This document shows, one piece after another, positions 32,550 to 40,663 of a stretch of DNA of 45,397 bases (positions are counted from its first letter, which is position 1; every line of letters begins with the position of its first letter). Below the pieces are notes generated by a model. It was not told the origin of the DNA and made no database searches. It saw only the letters and a list, made by a program, of their open reading frames with translations. A program made the translations under genes and the position numbers. Origin of the DNA: CAYZJD01 sp964478455. Lineage in GTDB: Bacteria; Acidobacteriota; Terriglobia; Bryobacterales; Bryobacteraceae. The stretch is taken from NCBI GenBank assembly GCA_964478455.1, contig CAYZJD010000002.1:1-45397 (forward strand), written 5' to 3'.

Positions 32550-34120
32550 ATGACTCGCGTCGCTGGCGGATTCCTTTGGGCGGTGGTCGTCTTCTCTCTC
32601 CCGGCGCTGGCTCAAACCAGCGCTCGCAAGACTACGCCGGCGGACGGCAACTGGTGGGAGTCGGCCGCGGCAACCATCCCCATCTTCATTCGGGACCGGC
32701 CGGGCAAGGATGCCGTGTTTCCGCTCGTCCCCGCCGCTGCCGCCTCCAAGCGCCNNNNNNNNNNGACGAGATGCGCGCCGCCGGCATCAGCGCCATCGAG
32801 GTCTACGCGCCGGCCCAGGGCGGCAACAGCTTCCTGGGCCTCGACACCATCAACCGCTACCGCTTCGAGCCGAAAGCCGGCACGATGGACGACTTCCGGC
32901 GGCTCGTGGGTCTGGCCCACGCCAAGGGCATGAAGATCATCAACATTGACAACCTCGGGTACTCAAGCGTCGAAGCGGTCGATTTCCTGAAAGCGTGCGA
33001 TGACGTCAAAGCCGGCCGGGATACCAGAGAGGCCCGGTTGTATCTGTGGAGCGATTCCGCCGATGCCCCGCCGCCCGGCCCCGCCGGCAAGGACGTGTAT
33101 TTCATGGTCCGACCGGCGCACTTGGCGCGCTACGACTCGGCGAAGCACGAGTTCTGGGCGTACAGCGATCGCGCCGGCAAGTACTACTGGACAAAATGGG
33201 ACGGCGTCGATCTGGCCGGAAACCGCGTCCGCCTGTCACAGTACAACTGGGGCGGCCGCGAGTTCCAGGAGGAGGCCGAGAAGATCATCCGCTTCTGGAT
33301 GGACACCGGCATCGACGGCATGCTCATCGATGCCGTCAACTGGTACGTAGGCTGCAACTGGCGTCTCAACCGCCGGTACATGACGGACGTCATCGCTAGC
33401 TACGGCAGCAAGTTCAGCCAGCCGGAAGGCGCCGGCGGCTTTCACGAGGATCCGGTTCCGTGGATCACCGAGGGCGGCTGGACGTGCGTGCAGGATTACG
33501 GGCTCGGCATCTTCTGGGAGAAGGGCAGCAACGTCGTCACAAATGCAATCGAAAGCGGGGACCCGCGCCCGATTGAGCGCGCCCTGCGCGACTACCATGA
33601 CCGCGTCTTCGAGGTCGGCGGCACGCTCTACTTCAATCCGCCGAAATTCGAGGACGCCCGCAAGTCTCATCTCGCGATGGCCCTCACCGCCGCCATCGGC
33701 GACCTGATCGTTCTGGCCGGGGTGATCGACGGTAAGTGGTCGCCGATCTTTCCTGATGCCGTAGAGAGCCGGATCCTGAAGTGGAAGGCCGCCCACCCGG
33801 CGATGCACAACTTAAGCCGGAGACAGGCCCTGCCCGTGGCTGCCGCGGGCAAGCATTACGCAGTCCTGCGCGTCGCGCGCGACGGCGGCGAACGCATCAT
33901 CGCCGTCATGAACTTCCAGCCCGAGGCGCAGACCGTGGAAGTCGACTTGAGCGGCGTCGACTTCGACGCCATGACGGAGTTGGACAGCGGTGCCCGCATC
34001 GAGCGGCAGACGCCGTGGCGCGTTCAGGTGCCGGCGCACGGCTACCGCTTCTTTCAGTTGACCGGCCCGAAGCATGAGCCCGCGAATGCCCGAGAGATCG
34101 GTGGCGCCCAAGCAGACTAA
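32550..34120 (+). CDS. Secreted GH13-like alpha-amylase family protein, paralogue B, with assembly gap
   Basis: A protein of about 520 residues, paralogous to the one at 19842-21371 along its full length: signal peptide MTRVAGGFLWAVVVFSLPAL; GLDTINRYRFEPKAGTMDDF; NIDNLGYSSVEAVDFLKACD; DGMLIDAVNWY as region II; WITEGGW; C-terminal IIAVMNFQPEAQTVEVDLSG. As in paralogue A the canonical region-II Arg is missing (Leu here). A 10-N gap at 32755-32764 lies between KR and DEMRAAG. The frame differs on the two sides, so the gap length is wrong; the paralogue suggests only a few codons are missing. GAGAGGA precedes the ATG. No LacI operator is seen directly upstream; the IS element has been inserted there. 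Confidence 0.78.
32755..32764. other. Assembly gap (10 N) in GH13 paralogue B
   Basis: The reading frame changes across the N's, so the true length is not ten. Alignment to the paralogue places the gap just before LDEM. Confidence 0.9.
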
Positions 34121-34210
34121 GGGTTGACCCCGTTTAGCCCGGCCACAGCGTATTGAGCGTCAAGCGTTCCGGGTCGCGAGCCGCGCGAGACTCATCCGCG
34201 ATCCTGTCAT

Positions 34211-36127
34211 TCAGGGCCGCTGGAGCCAGACGCGATACTCACCGCCGGTCTGCCCGGCGTCGGCAAACGGGACCAGCGCCAGCTCGAGTGGCTTCTTTCC
34301 GAGCGCCGGGTTGCCGCTGTAACCTCGAACTGTGTATGCCTGGGAGCCGACCCACCTCCCGGGCAACCGGTTCGTGGGCTCTCGGAGTTGCAGTGCTCGC
34401 GTGTCGGTAGCAGCCAGGCCCGCGATCCAGAGGTCCTCTTTGCGGTTGAGCCTTTCGTCCGCTGCCAGCAGCTGCGGCCCGCGCTGAACCGCCACGTAAT
34501 CCGGATACGCGGGGCCGCCCGGGAGAACCTGCACCGTGAGGTCCATTTGTATCTTCACTATGTCCGAGTCGCTCCAGGTCCGATCGATCTCCAGGTAACT
34601 GCCGCGACTGCCGGTCCATCTCTTGCCGCCCGCGGTCACGACGAAATCTCTGCACCATGCCGGCACACGGAGTGACAGGGGGAATCGGGCGGATTTATCC
34701 ATCTTCAACTCGAGAGTAACCTCACCGTCCTCGGGAAAGCGGGTCGTTGAAACCAGGCTGACCTCGCTGCCGCCAACCCGCAGCCGCACGGCGCCGGACA
34801 CGTATAGGTTGACCACAATGCCGCCCCGGCGTTCGCCCCATGCTGCCTGGGGGATCAGCGCCAGACCCCGAGGAACGCTCGAAGTGCAGCAACTCACGCC
34901 AGGTACTCCCTGGCTGACGCTGCCGTATCGCTTGACTCCGTTCAGCGGCACGAAGTAGCAGATGAGCCCGCGCATCGGGTGTTGCGCCCCCAGGAGCGCA
35001 TTGTAGACAGTTCGCTCGATCTCGTCCGCGTATCTTGCCTCGCCGGTGAGCCGCAGCAACTGGAGGTTGATCTGCATCCAGGTTGTCGTCACGCAGCCCT
35101 CGCCAAGTCTCCCGTCGGCACGCAGCATGTAATCCTCCGGGAAAAGCTCGGGCCAGCCCGACGTGCCCGTGATATACAGCCGTTTCGCCACGATGTCCTT
35201 CCAGGCAATCAGCACCGGACGCAGAAAAGCCTCTTCGCCGGTGGCACGGTACAGCTCAAGCAGACCGACGAAATTGGACATCATCTCGTACGCTTTGGCG
35301 TTGCCAACCTGCCGCACGCTTCCGGTCGTCAGCAGCGTGCTGATGATCTTCGGACCTCTCGGTTCATCCCATGCGCGGACGATGTAACGGCAGAAATCCA
35401 GGTATCTGGCTTCACCCGTGCGCCGGTATAGCTCCACCATCGGCTCCAGCACGCTGGTATTCGCCATCCCGACGTGCCAGTCGTTGCGGACTATGCTGCG
35501 TTGTCCCTCGCTCTCGCCGTAAGTCCTGCACAGCAGATCGGCCATGCGGCGGCAGGCTGCCAGCGCGGGCTCGTGCCCGGTCTGGCGGTGGTAGTTCAAC
35601 AGGGCGATCAGGTTGTACTTGTGCGCCCACACGTCCCACAGCGGCAGCTCCGCCGACGGTTCCCATGCGGCCGCGCCGAAGTCCTTGAAGCGATCGGGCT
35701 CCAGATACGTTCCCAAGTACCCGTCCGGAAGCTGCGTCGCCAGCAGATCCCTCACCGCAGAGTCGAGCTTCTGTTTGAGGCGCTCGTCGCCGCTGTAAGC
35801 CCACGCGCTCGTGGCGGCATCGATGAACTTCGCAATGTGCTCGCCGATCCACGTCTGCTGGCCCGGACGCCGCTTGTAGCCTTGAAGAAGCGGCTCCGTG
35901 TCTACGCCTTCGACAAGGCGCTTCTGGATGTTGACGCCGAGGCGGTCGCCGAGCGCGCCACGGATCTCCTGCGCGTCGAATCGCGCTGGTACGTACCGGT
36001 CCTCGACACGGTCAGGAGCCTTCGGTCGAACCTCCGGCGCACGGCCGCCGGCCGCGCTTTGCGCGCTCCAGGCCGCGGAGACCAACGCCGCGGAGCAAAG
36101 CAGGAGACTGATGTTGGACAGCTTCAT
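34211..36127 (-). CDS. GH127-type glycosidase (beta-L-arabinofuranosidase family, DUF1680)
   Basis: A 638-residue exported enzyme (signal peptide MKLSNISLLLCSAALVSAAW). It has an (alpha/alpha)6 barrel followed by beta-sandwich domains. The unusual Zn/Cys catalytic site of GH127 is visible: Glu343-x-Cys345 in GEGCVTTTW and the Cys413-Cys414 pair in GVSCCTSS. Spacing matches that known for the Bifidobacterium enzyme HypBA1 (Glu338, Cys340, Cys417, Cys418), and Glu327 fits its acid/base Glu322. It probably releases L-arabinofuranose or a related sugar. I chose the ATG at 36127 to match the signal peptide. It follows the LacI regulator gene by 59 bp on the same strand, so it is likely cotranscribed with it. 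Confidence 0.87.
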   Translation of the reverse strand: MKLSNISLLLCSAALVSAAWSAQSAAGGRAPEVRPKAPDRVEDRYVPARFDAQEIRGALGDRLGVNIQKRLVEGVDTEPLLQGYKRRPGQQTWIGEHIAKFIDAATSAWAYSGDERLKQKLDSAVRDLLATQLPDGYLGTYLEPDRFKDFGAAAWEPSAELPLWDVWAHKYNLIALLNYHRQTGHEPALAACRRMADLLCRTYGESEGQRSIVRNDWHVGMANTSVLEPMVELYRRTGEARYLDFCRYIVRAWDEPRGPKIISTLLTTGSVRQVGNAKAYEMMSNFVGLLELYRATGEEAFLRPVLIAWKDIVAKRLYITGTSGWPELFPEDYMLRADGRLGEGCVTTTWMQINLQLLRLTGEARYADEIERTVYNALLGAQHPMRGLICYFVPLNGVKRYGSVSQGVPGVSCCTSSVPRGLALIPQAAWGERRGGIVVNLYVSGAVRLRVGGSEVSLVSTTRFPEDGEVTLELKMDKSARFPLSLRVPAWCRDFVVTAGGKRWTGSRGSYLEIDRTWSDSDIVKIQMDLTVQVLPGGPAYPDYVAVQRGPQLLAADERLNRKEDLWIAGLAATDTRALQLREPTNRLPGRWVGSQAYTVRGYSGNPALGKKPLELALVPFADAGQTGGEYRVWLQRP

Positions 36128-36186
36128 GGTGTGCGCTCCGTTTGGATATCGCATTGAACACGAGCCGGCTGAACTGCGAACAGCAA

Positions 36187-37236
36187 TCAGCAGAGGGCCG
36201 CCGTTTTCGCCGGCACGTCCATCCTGACCCGTCCGAGGCTCGACTCCCTGACCCGCAGCTCCGGCTCCAAGCGAATGGACACCGGTTGTTTCTGCCTCAC
36301 CTTGCCCTCGATTCTCTGGATGAGAAGTTCGGCGCCTTGGAAGCCGATCGAGTAGGCAGGCTGCGCCACTGCCGTCAGGTGCGGACGCAGGGCCTCGGCG
36401 AAAGGCAGATCATCGAACATCGCGATGGCCAGATCCTCCGGACAGCGAAGCCCGAGTTCCTCTGTCGCCTTCACCACCCCAAGCCCCATCATGGCGTTGG
36501 ACGCGAAGATCGCGGTCGGACGCTGTGGCCCCAGCAGCAGGACCTTGCTCGTCCGGTACCCGGTTTCCATGCGGAAGTCACCCGTTCCGATCAGACCCTC
36601 ATCAAGTGGAATGCCTGCTTCCCGCAGCGCGTTCTCGTACCCCTTCAGCCTGTCCCGGGCGGTCTGCACCTCCGGCGAACCGGTGATGATGCCGATGCGC
36701 CGGTGCCCCATCGAGATCAGGTGCCGCACGCACATCTCCGCGCCTTTCACGTTGTTCGTGCAAACTGAGTCCACCGCGAGGCCGCCCGGCACGCGGTCCA
36801 GGCAGGCGATCCGGGTGCCGGCGGCGATCGCCTTCCGGATGTGGGAATCGTCGCCGCCGCTGGGGGCCATCACCAGAAGAATGCCGTCGACCCGGCGTGT
36901 CCTCAGCACGGAGAGGATCTGCTTTTCCCGCTCCGAATGGTCATCCGTGTTGAACGTCACCAGCAGGTAGTTGTGCCGCAGCGCGGCGTCCTCGGCGCCC
37001 CGCACCATCTGCGGGAAGAACGGATTCGTGATGTCGGAGAGAACCATGCCGAGCATTCGCGTCTGCCGCACTTTCAGACTCCGAGCGACATGATTCGGCT
37101 GGTAATCCAGCTCCCGAATCGCCTTCTGTACGCGGTCCCGCAGCTTGGCGCTGACCGGAGCCGATCCGCTGATCACATTGGACGCTGTTCCAACTGAGAC
37201 CCTGGCTCGCCTCGCGACTTCTTTGATGGTCGCCAT
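36187..37236 (-). CDS. LacI-family transcriptional regulator
   Basis: A 349-residue repressor. The N-terminal helix-turn-helix with hinge is typical: ATIKEVARRARVSVGTASNV, then YQPNHVARSLK. The periplasmic-binding-protein-like sensor domain follows (LGMVLSDITNPFFPQMVRGA, DGILLVMAPSGG, RRIGIITGSPEVQTARDRLK, AIMFDDLPFAEALRPHLTAV). I chose the ATG at 37236 because the HTH begins there; the frame stays open to 37323. It sits inside the carbohydrate locus, divergent from the secreted ADP-ribosylglycohydrolase gene. Four copies of a LacI-type palindrome occur at promoters of this locus; I infer that it binds them and releases on a sugar product. Confidence 0.92.
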   Translation of the reverse strand: MATIKEVARRARVSVGTASNVISGSAPVSAKLRDRVQKAIRELDYQPNHVARSLKVRQTRMLGMVLSDITNPFFPQMVRGAEDAALRHNYLLVTFNTDDHSEREKQILSVLRTRRVDGILLVMAPSGGDDSHIRKAIAAGTRIACLDRVPGGLAVDSVCTNNVKGAEMCVRHLISMGHRRIGIITGSPEVQTARDRLKGYENALREAGIPLDEGLIGTGDFRMETGYRTSKVLLLGPQRPTAIFASNAMMGLGVVKATEELGLRCPEDLAIAMFDDLPFAEALRPHLTAVAQPAYSIGFQGAELLIQRIEGKVRQKQPVSIRLEPELRVRESSLGRVRMDVPAKTAALC

Positions 37237-37347
37237 CCCGACCTCGCCTCCCCGTCTTGCTAACGGCCGCGCTCTCCTCCGCCGGCAACGGCCTCGCCGG
37301 ATGCTGCAATCTTCTCTGCTCAAGCCGCGCCCGTGCCGGTTTTCGTC

Positions 37348-37376
37348 TTGACTTTAGCAGAAGCGCGTGACAAAAT
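37348..37376 (+). promoter_or_regulatory. Promoter of the ADP-ribosylglycohydrolase-family gene
   Basis: -35 TTGACT (37348-37353), 17-bp spacer, -10 CAAAAT (37371-37376). The predicted start near 37383 is followed directly by the LacI operator at 37388-37399. Confidence 0.55.
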
Positions 37377-37387
37377 GAAGTCCCTTT

Positions 37388-37399
37388 GAATCGATTCAG
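37388..37399. promoter_or_regulatory. LacI-type operator TGAATCGATTCA (site 4)
   Basis: A perfect palindrome, identical to sites 1 and 2. It overlaps the start of the GGAGGA ribosome-binding site of the gene at 37413, and lies 152 bp upstream of the divergent LacI gene, so autoregulation is possible. Confidence 0.78.
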
Positions 37400-37412
37400 G
37401 AGGAGAATCCAC

Positions 37413-38956
37413 ATGCGCCTCGCCTCGTTTCTGCCTGCGCTGTTCTCGGCCGTGCTTCTTGCCCTGCCCTCTGCGGCCCAGGGCCCTTACCGGTCGATCT
37501 CCCTGGCCGACCTGCGGGACAAGATCGAGGGCGGTTGGGCCGGACAAATGATCGGCGTTAGCTTCGGCGCGCCGACCGAGTTCCGATCCAACGCCAAGAT
37601 TCTCGAAGGCGATCTCCCGGCCTGGACGCCGGACCGCCTCACCAACTCGATCCATCAGGACGACCTGTACGTCGACATGACCTTCGCCAAGGTGCTTGAC
37701 GACAAGGGCGTCGATGCGACCACCGAGGACTTCGGCGCGATGTTTCGGGATGCCAAGTACGCCCTGTGGCACGCTAACCTGGCCGCTCGCCGGGCGCTGA
37801 AGCGCGGCGTTCCGGCGGCTCTCTCCGGCACGCCGAAATACAACGCTCACGCCAACGACATCGACTTCCAGATCGAGGCCGACTTCATCGGGCTGATGGC
37901 GCCGGGGCTGCCGCAGTCATCGAACCGCATCGCCGACCGCGCCGGCCGCGTAATGAATTACGGCGACGGCATTTACGGCGGCATGTTCGTCTCTTGCATG
38001 TATTCGGCGGCGTTCTTCGAGAACGACCCGCACAAGATCGTCGAAGCGGGCCTTGCCTGCATCCCGCCGAAGAGCCCGTACGCCATGCTGATCTCCGACA
38101 TCCTGTCCTGGCACAAGCAGTACCCGAACGACTGGCGCAAGGTGTGGCAGTTAATCGAGGACAAGTGGGACAAGCGTGACCCGTGTCCGGACGGCGCGCT
38201 GCGGCCGTTCAACATCGACGCCAAGCTGAACGGAGCCTACATCGTGCTCGGGCTGCTGTTCGGCGACGGCGACTTCGGCAAAACGATCGAGATCTCGACC
38301 CGGGCCGGGCAGGACTCCGACTGCAATCCGGCCAGCGCCGCCGGCATCCTCGGCGTGATGCTCGGGTATAAGAAGATCCCCGACGTCTGGAAGAGCGGGA
38401 TTCCGGCGATTGCCGACAAGAAGTTCAGCTATACCGACTTCACCTTTCGCACGATTGTCGACAGCACCGAGAAGCGTGCCCTGGCTTTGGTTCAGAGCAC
38501 CGGCGGGCGAGTGGAAGGCGACAGGGTTGTGGTGAAGACCCAGAAACCGAAAGCGCCCAAGCTCGAGATTTGGGACGACTACGGCTCGCCGGTAGAGCGG
38601 ATCGGCATCACCGACCCACGCTGGCAGTGGAAGGGTAGCTGGCGAGAGCAGCGCGACGAGCGCCGTCAAAGCCAGATCGAGGCCCGTCTCTCGTCGGAGA
38701 AGGGCGCCGAGGCGACCATCAGCTTCGAGGGCACGGGCGCGATCGTGGTCGGGCCGTACATGGCATCGGGCGGGAAAGCCGAGGTCTACCTCGATGGAAA
38801 GCTCGACCGGGTGGTCGACGTCTACCCCGACGAGGACCACGGCAAGGGCGGCGAAGCCGTCTGGCACGCCTTCGGCCTGAAACCGGGGAAGCATACCGTG
38901 CGGATCGTGGTTCTCGGCCAGCCGTACCCCGGCAGCAAAGGCAGCGACATCGCCGT
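37413..38956 (+). CDS. Secreted ADP-ribosylglycohydrolase-family protein, 3' end cut by assembly gap
   Basis: 514 or more residues, with a signal peptide (MRLASFLPALFSAVLLALPSAAQ). The ADP-ribosylglycohydrolase-like helical domain follows, in which metal-site positions show as HQDDLYVDMTF and RAGQDSDCNPASAAGILGVM. After about residue 370 comes a beta-rich C-terminal domain (ATISFEGTGAIVVGPYM, AEVYLDGKLDRVVDV, PGKHTVRIVVLGQ), as in carbohydrate-binding or sandwich domains. Secreted members near glycosidases probably act on glycosides rather than ADP-ribosyl proteins. The coding sequence runs into the 100-N gap at 38957; homologues normally end shortly after the SDIAV position, so only a few residues are missing. 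I chose the ATG at 37413 with AGGAGGA upstream, not the TTG at 37386. Confidence 0.82.
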
Positions 38957-39056
38957 NNNNNNNNNNNNNNNNNNNNNNNNNNNNNNNNNNNNNNNNNNNN
39001 NNNNNNNNNNNNNNNNNNNNNNNNNNNNNNNNNNNNNNNNNNNNNNNNNNNNNNNN
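38957..39056. other. Assembly gap (100 N)
   Basis: A placeholder gap. Unlike 3331-3430 the flanks share no sequence, so real sequence is missing. A single frame spans it only by chance or because the gap length is arbitrary. Confidence 0.95.
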
Positions 39057-39059
39057 GTT

Positions 39060-39269
39060 ATGGGGATTCCGAACGTGAAGCGCTTCCGGCCGTACTGTCC
39101 GGAATGCAGGGAGAACTTTACCCTGATGGCGGTGCTGCCGAAGGACGCTGACGTCGCCGCGTATCTCGCCGATGCCGTCGCCCGGCACGACCACAAGGCG
39201 TACCAGGAATCAAAGGTGCAGCACTTCAAGATCCGCGTCGGCCAGCAGAAGCAAAGAAGAGCGAAGTAG
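39060..39269 (+). CDS. Small hypothetical protein with a CxxC motif, possibly 5'-truncated
   Basis: 69 codons starting 4 nt after the N-gap: MGIPNVKRFRPYCPECRENF, a helical stretch, then a basic tail QQKQRRAK. YCPEC suggests half of a zinc ribbon. I do not recognise a family. The true start may be inside the gap. The content does not resemble the end of the ADP-ribosylglycohydrolase family, so I treat it as a separate gene. Confidence 0.4.
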   Translation: MGIPNVKRFRPYCPECRENFTLMAVLPKDADVAAYLADAVARHDHKAYQESKVQHFKIRVGQQKQRRAK

Positions 39270-39316
39270 CCCGCCCCGCAGGCCCGCAGCGCCGCGTGCG
39301 TTGCCCAGTCCCTTCT

Positions 39317-40615
39317 TTACATCAGGCGGGCTTTCAGTGTGCGCAGGGCCCGCAGCGCCTCCTGGGCTACCGCCGGGTCCGGGTCCCGTGTCATCGATTC
39401 CACCACCGGGATCGAATCCTTATCTCCGCTCTGGCCCAGCACCTGGGAGAGCCCGATCTTCTCGTCGCGCGTACCCCGGCGGGCCTCCCGCTCGAGGATC
39501 CTTCGGATCTCCGGCTTTCGCGCCGCTTCGACCAGCAGCGGCCTGGCCAGGCCCGCGCGCACGCTCGAGTTGAGAGTGCTCACGAGGTAGCTTAGAGGGC
39601 TCAGCTCCGTTCTTTCCGTTTTGCCCATCATTACCAGTGCGAACGCAATCGACACGCGCGCCGAATTCTTTGTCTCTTCATTGAAGGCCCTCTCCAGAAG
39701 CGGCAGATCCTCGGCCTCGCCGATCCTCCCCAGTCCCTCCGCCGCCGCGGCCCGCAGGGCTTCGTCCTTGTCCTTTAAGTATTCGAGGAGCACCCGGCGA
39801 TTGCCGATGTCGGGAAGCATCGCAATCGAGGTGAGCGCCGCCCGCCTCACTCGCTTGCTCTCGGTTCGGGTCAGTACCTCGCGAAGCTGCCCCAGCGCGT
39901 CCTTGTTGTAAAGAAGCCCGGCCGCCTCCACCGCCGCCACCTGGACCTTCTCGTCCAGATCCCGCAGCAGGAACTGGATCCTCGGGCCGACCGTCCGGTC
40001 TCCGATCTTCTGGAACGCGATCAGGCACTCGTAGATCAACTGGGTGTCCTTCGACCGGACCGCTTCCACCAGATCTGGCACCGCTGCGCGTCCTCGGAGG
40101 ATGCCCGCAGCCCGGGCGGCGTTGGCCCGCGACTCCATGCTCGAACCGCCTCTGGCAAGCCGGCCCAGAGCTTCGATGACATCCGGCCGCACCTCCAGGT
40201 ATGGGTCCACGACGAGGTCGTTCTTGTCGCTGAACCTCCCCGTGATCGTGTTGCCGGCTCGCCTCAGCGTGGCCGTTAAGCCCGTGCGCACGTAGCCGGG
40301 CACGTAGAAGTTCACCAGGCCGTCGGTGGCCCGGATCTGGATCTCAGGATCGTTGTCGCGGGTCGCCTTGAGCAGCGGGTCCAGGCTGCGCTGCGTGTCG
40401 ATCTCGACGATGGACTTGACCGCTTCGATGCGAACCTCCAGGTCGGGATCTCCGAGCATCTCCTCAAGCTGAGGGATTGCCCCCGAACCCTGCCTGGTGA
40501 GTTCCTTCGCTATCCTGCGGCGCTCTTTCGCATCCGGGCTGCTGCCCTCCTGCGGGGAACCGAAGGGAGCGAGGAGACCACAGAATAGAACGCAGCAGAC
40601 CGCAAGTTTCCGCAT
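39317..40615 (-). CDS. Exported HEAT-repeat protein
   Basis: 432 residues with an N-terminal signal sequence (MRKLAVCCVLFCGLLAPFGS). A series of HEAT/PBS-lyase-like helical repeats follows, with D-P-x-x-x-V-R-x-x-A spacing (DPDLEVRIEAVKSIVEI, DNDPEIQIRATDGLV, DKDEALRAAAAEGLGRIGE, DPDPAVAQEALRALRTL). Such proteins form alpha-solenoid scaffolds. The binding partner is unknown. It is followed on the same strand, further upstream, by the DUF5009 gene at 40664 (48 bp apart), and both could be read together. Confidence 0.82.
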   Translation of the reverse strand: MRKLAVCCVLFCGLLAPFGSPQEGSSPDAKERRRIAKELTRQGSGAIPQLEEMLGDPDLEVRIEAVKSIVEIDTQRSLDPLLKATRDNDPEIQIRATDGLVNFYVPGYVRTGLTATLRRAGNTITGRFSDKNDLVVDPYLEVRPDVIEALGRLARGGSSMESRANAARAAGILRGRAAVPDLVEAVRSKDTQLIYECLIAFQKIGDRTVGPRIQFLLRDLDEKVQVAAVEAAGLLYNKDALGQLREVLTRTESKRVRRAALTSIAMLPDIGNRRVLLEYLKDKDEALRAAAAEGLGRIGEAEDLPLLERAFNEETKNSARVSIAFALVMMGKTERTELSPLSYLVSTLNSSVRAGLARPLLVEAARKPEIRRILEREARRGTRDEKIGLSQVLGQSGDKDSIPVVESMTRDPDPAVAQEALRALRTLKARLM

Positions 40616-40663
40616 GATCCTATGGTAGCGAAGCCCGCCGGAGGAATCGGCGGCAGCGGCGCC

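Noticed and set aside
37386..39269. One 627-codon frame spanning the 100-N gap as a single protein
   Set aside because: The gap length is a placeholder, so frame continuity is meaningless. The part after the gap (a YCPEC motif with a basic tail) does not resemble the end of the ADP-ribosylglycohydrolase family.
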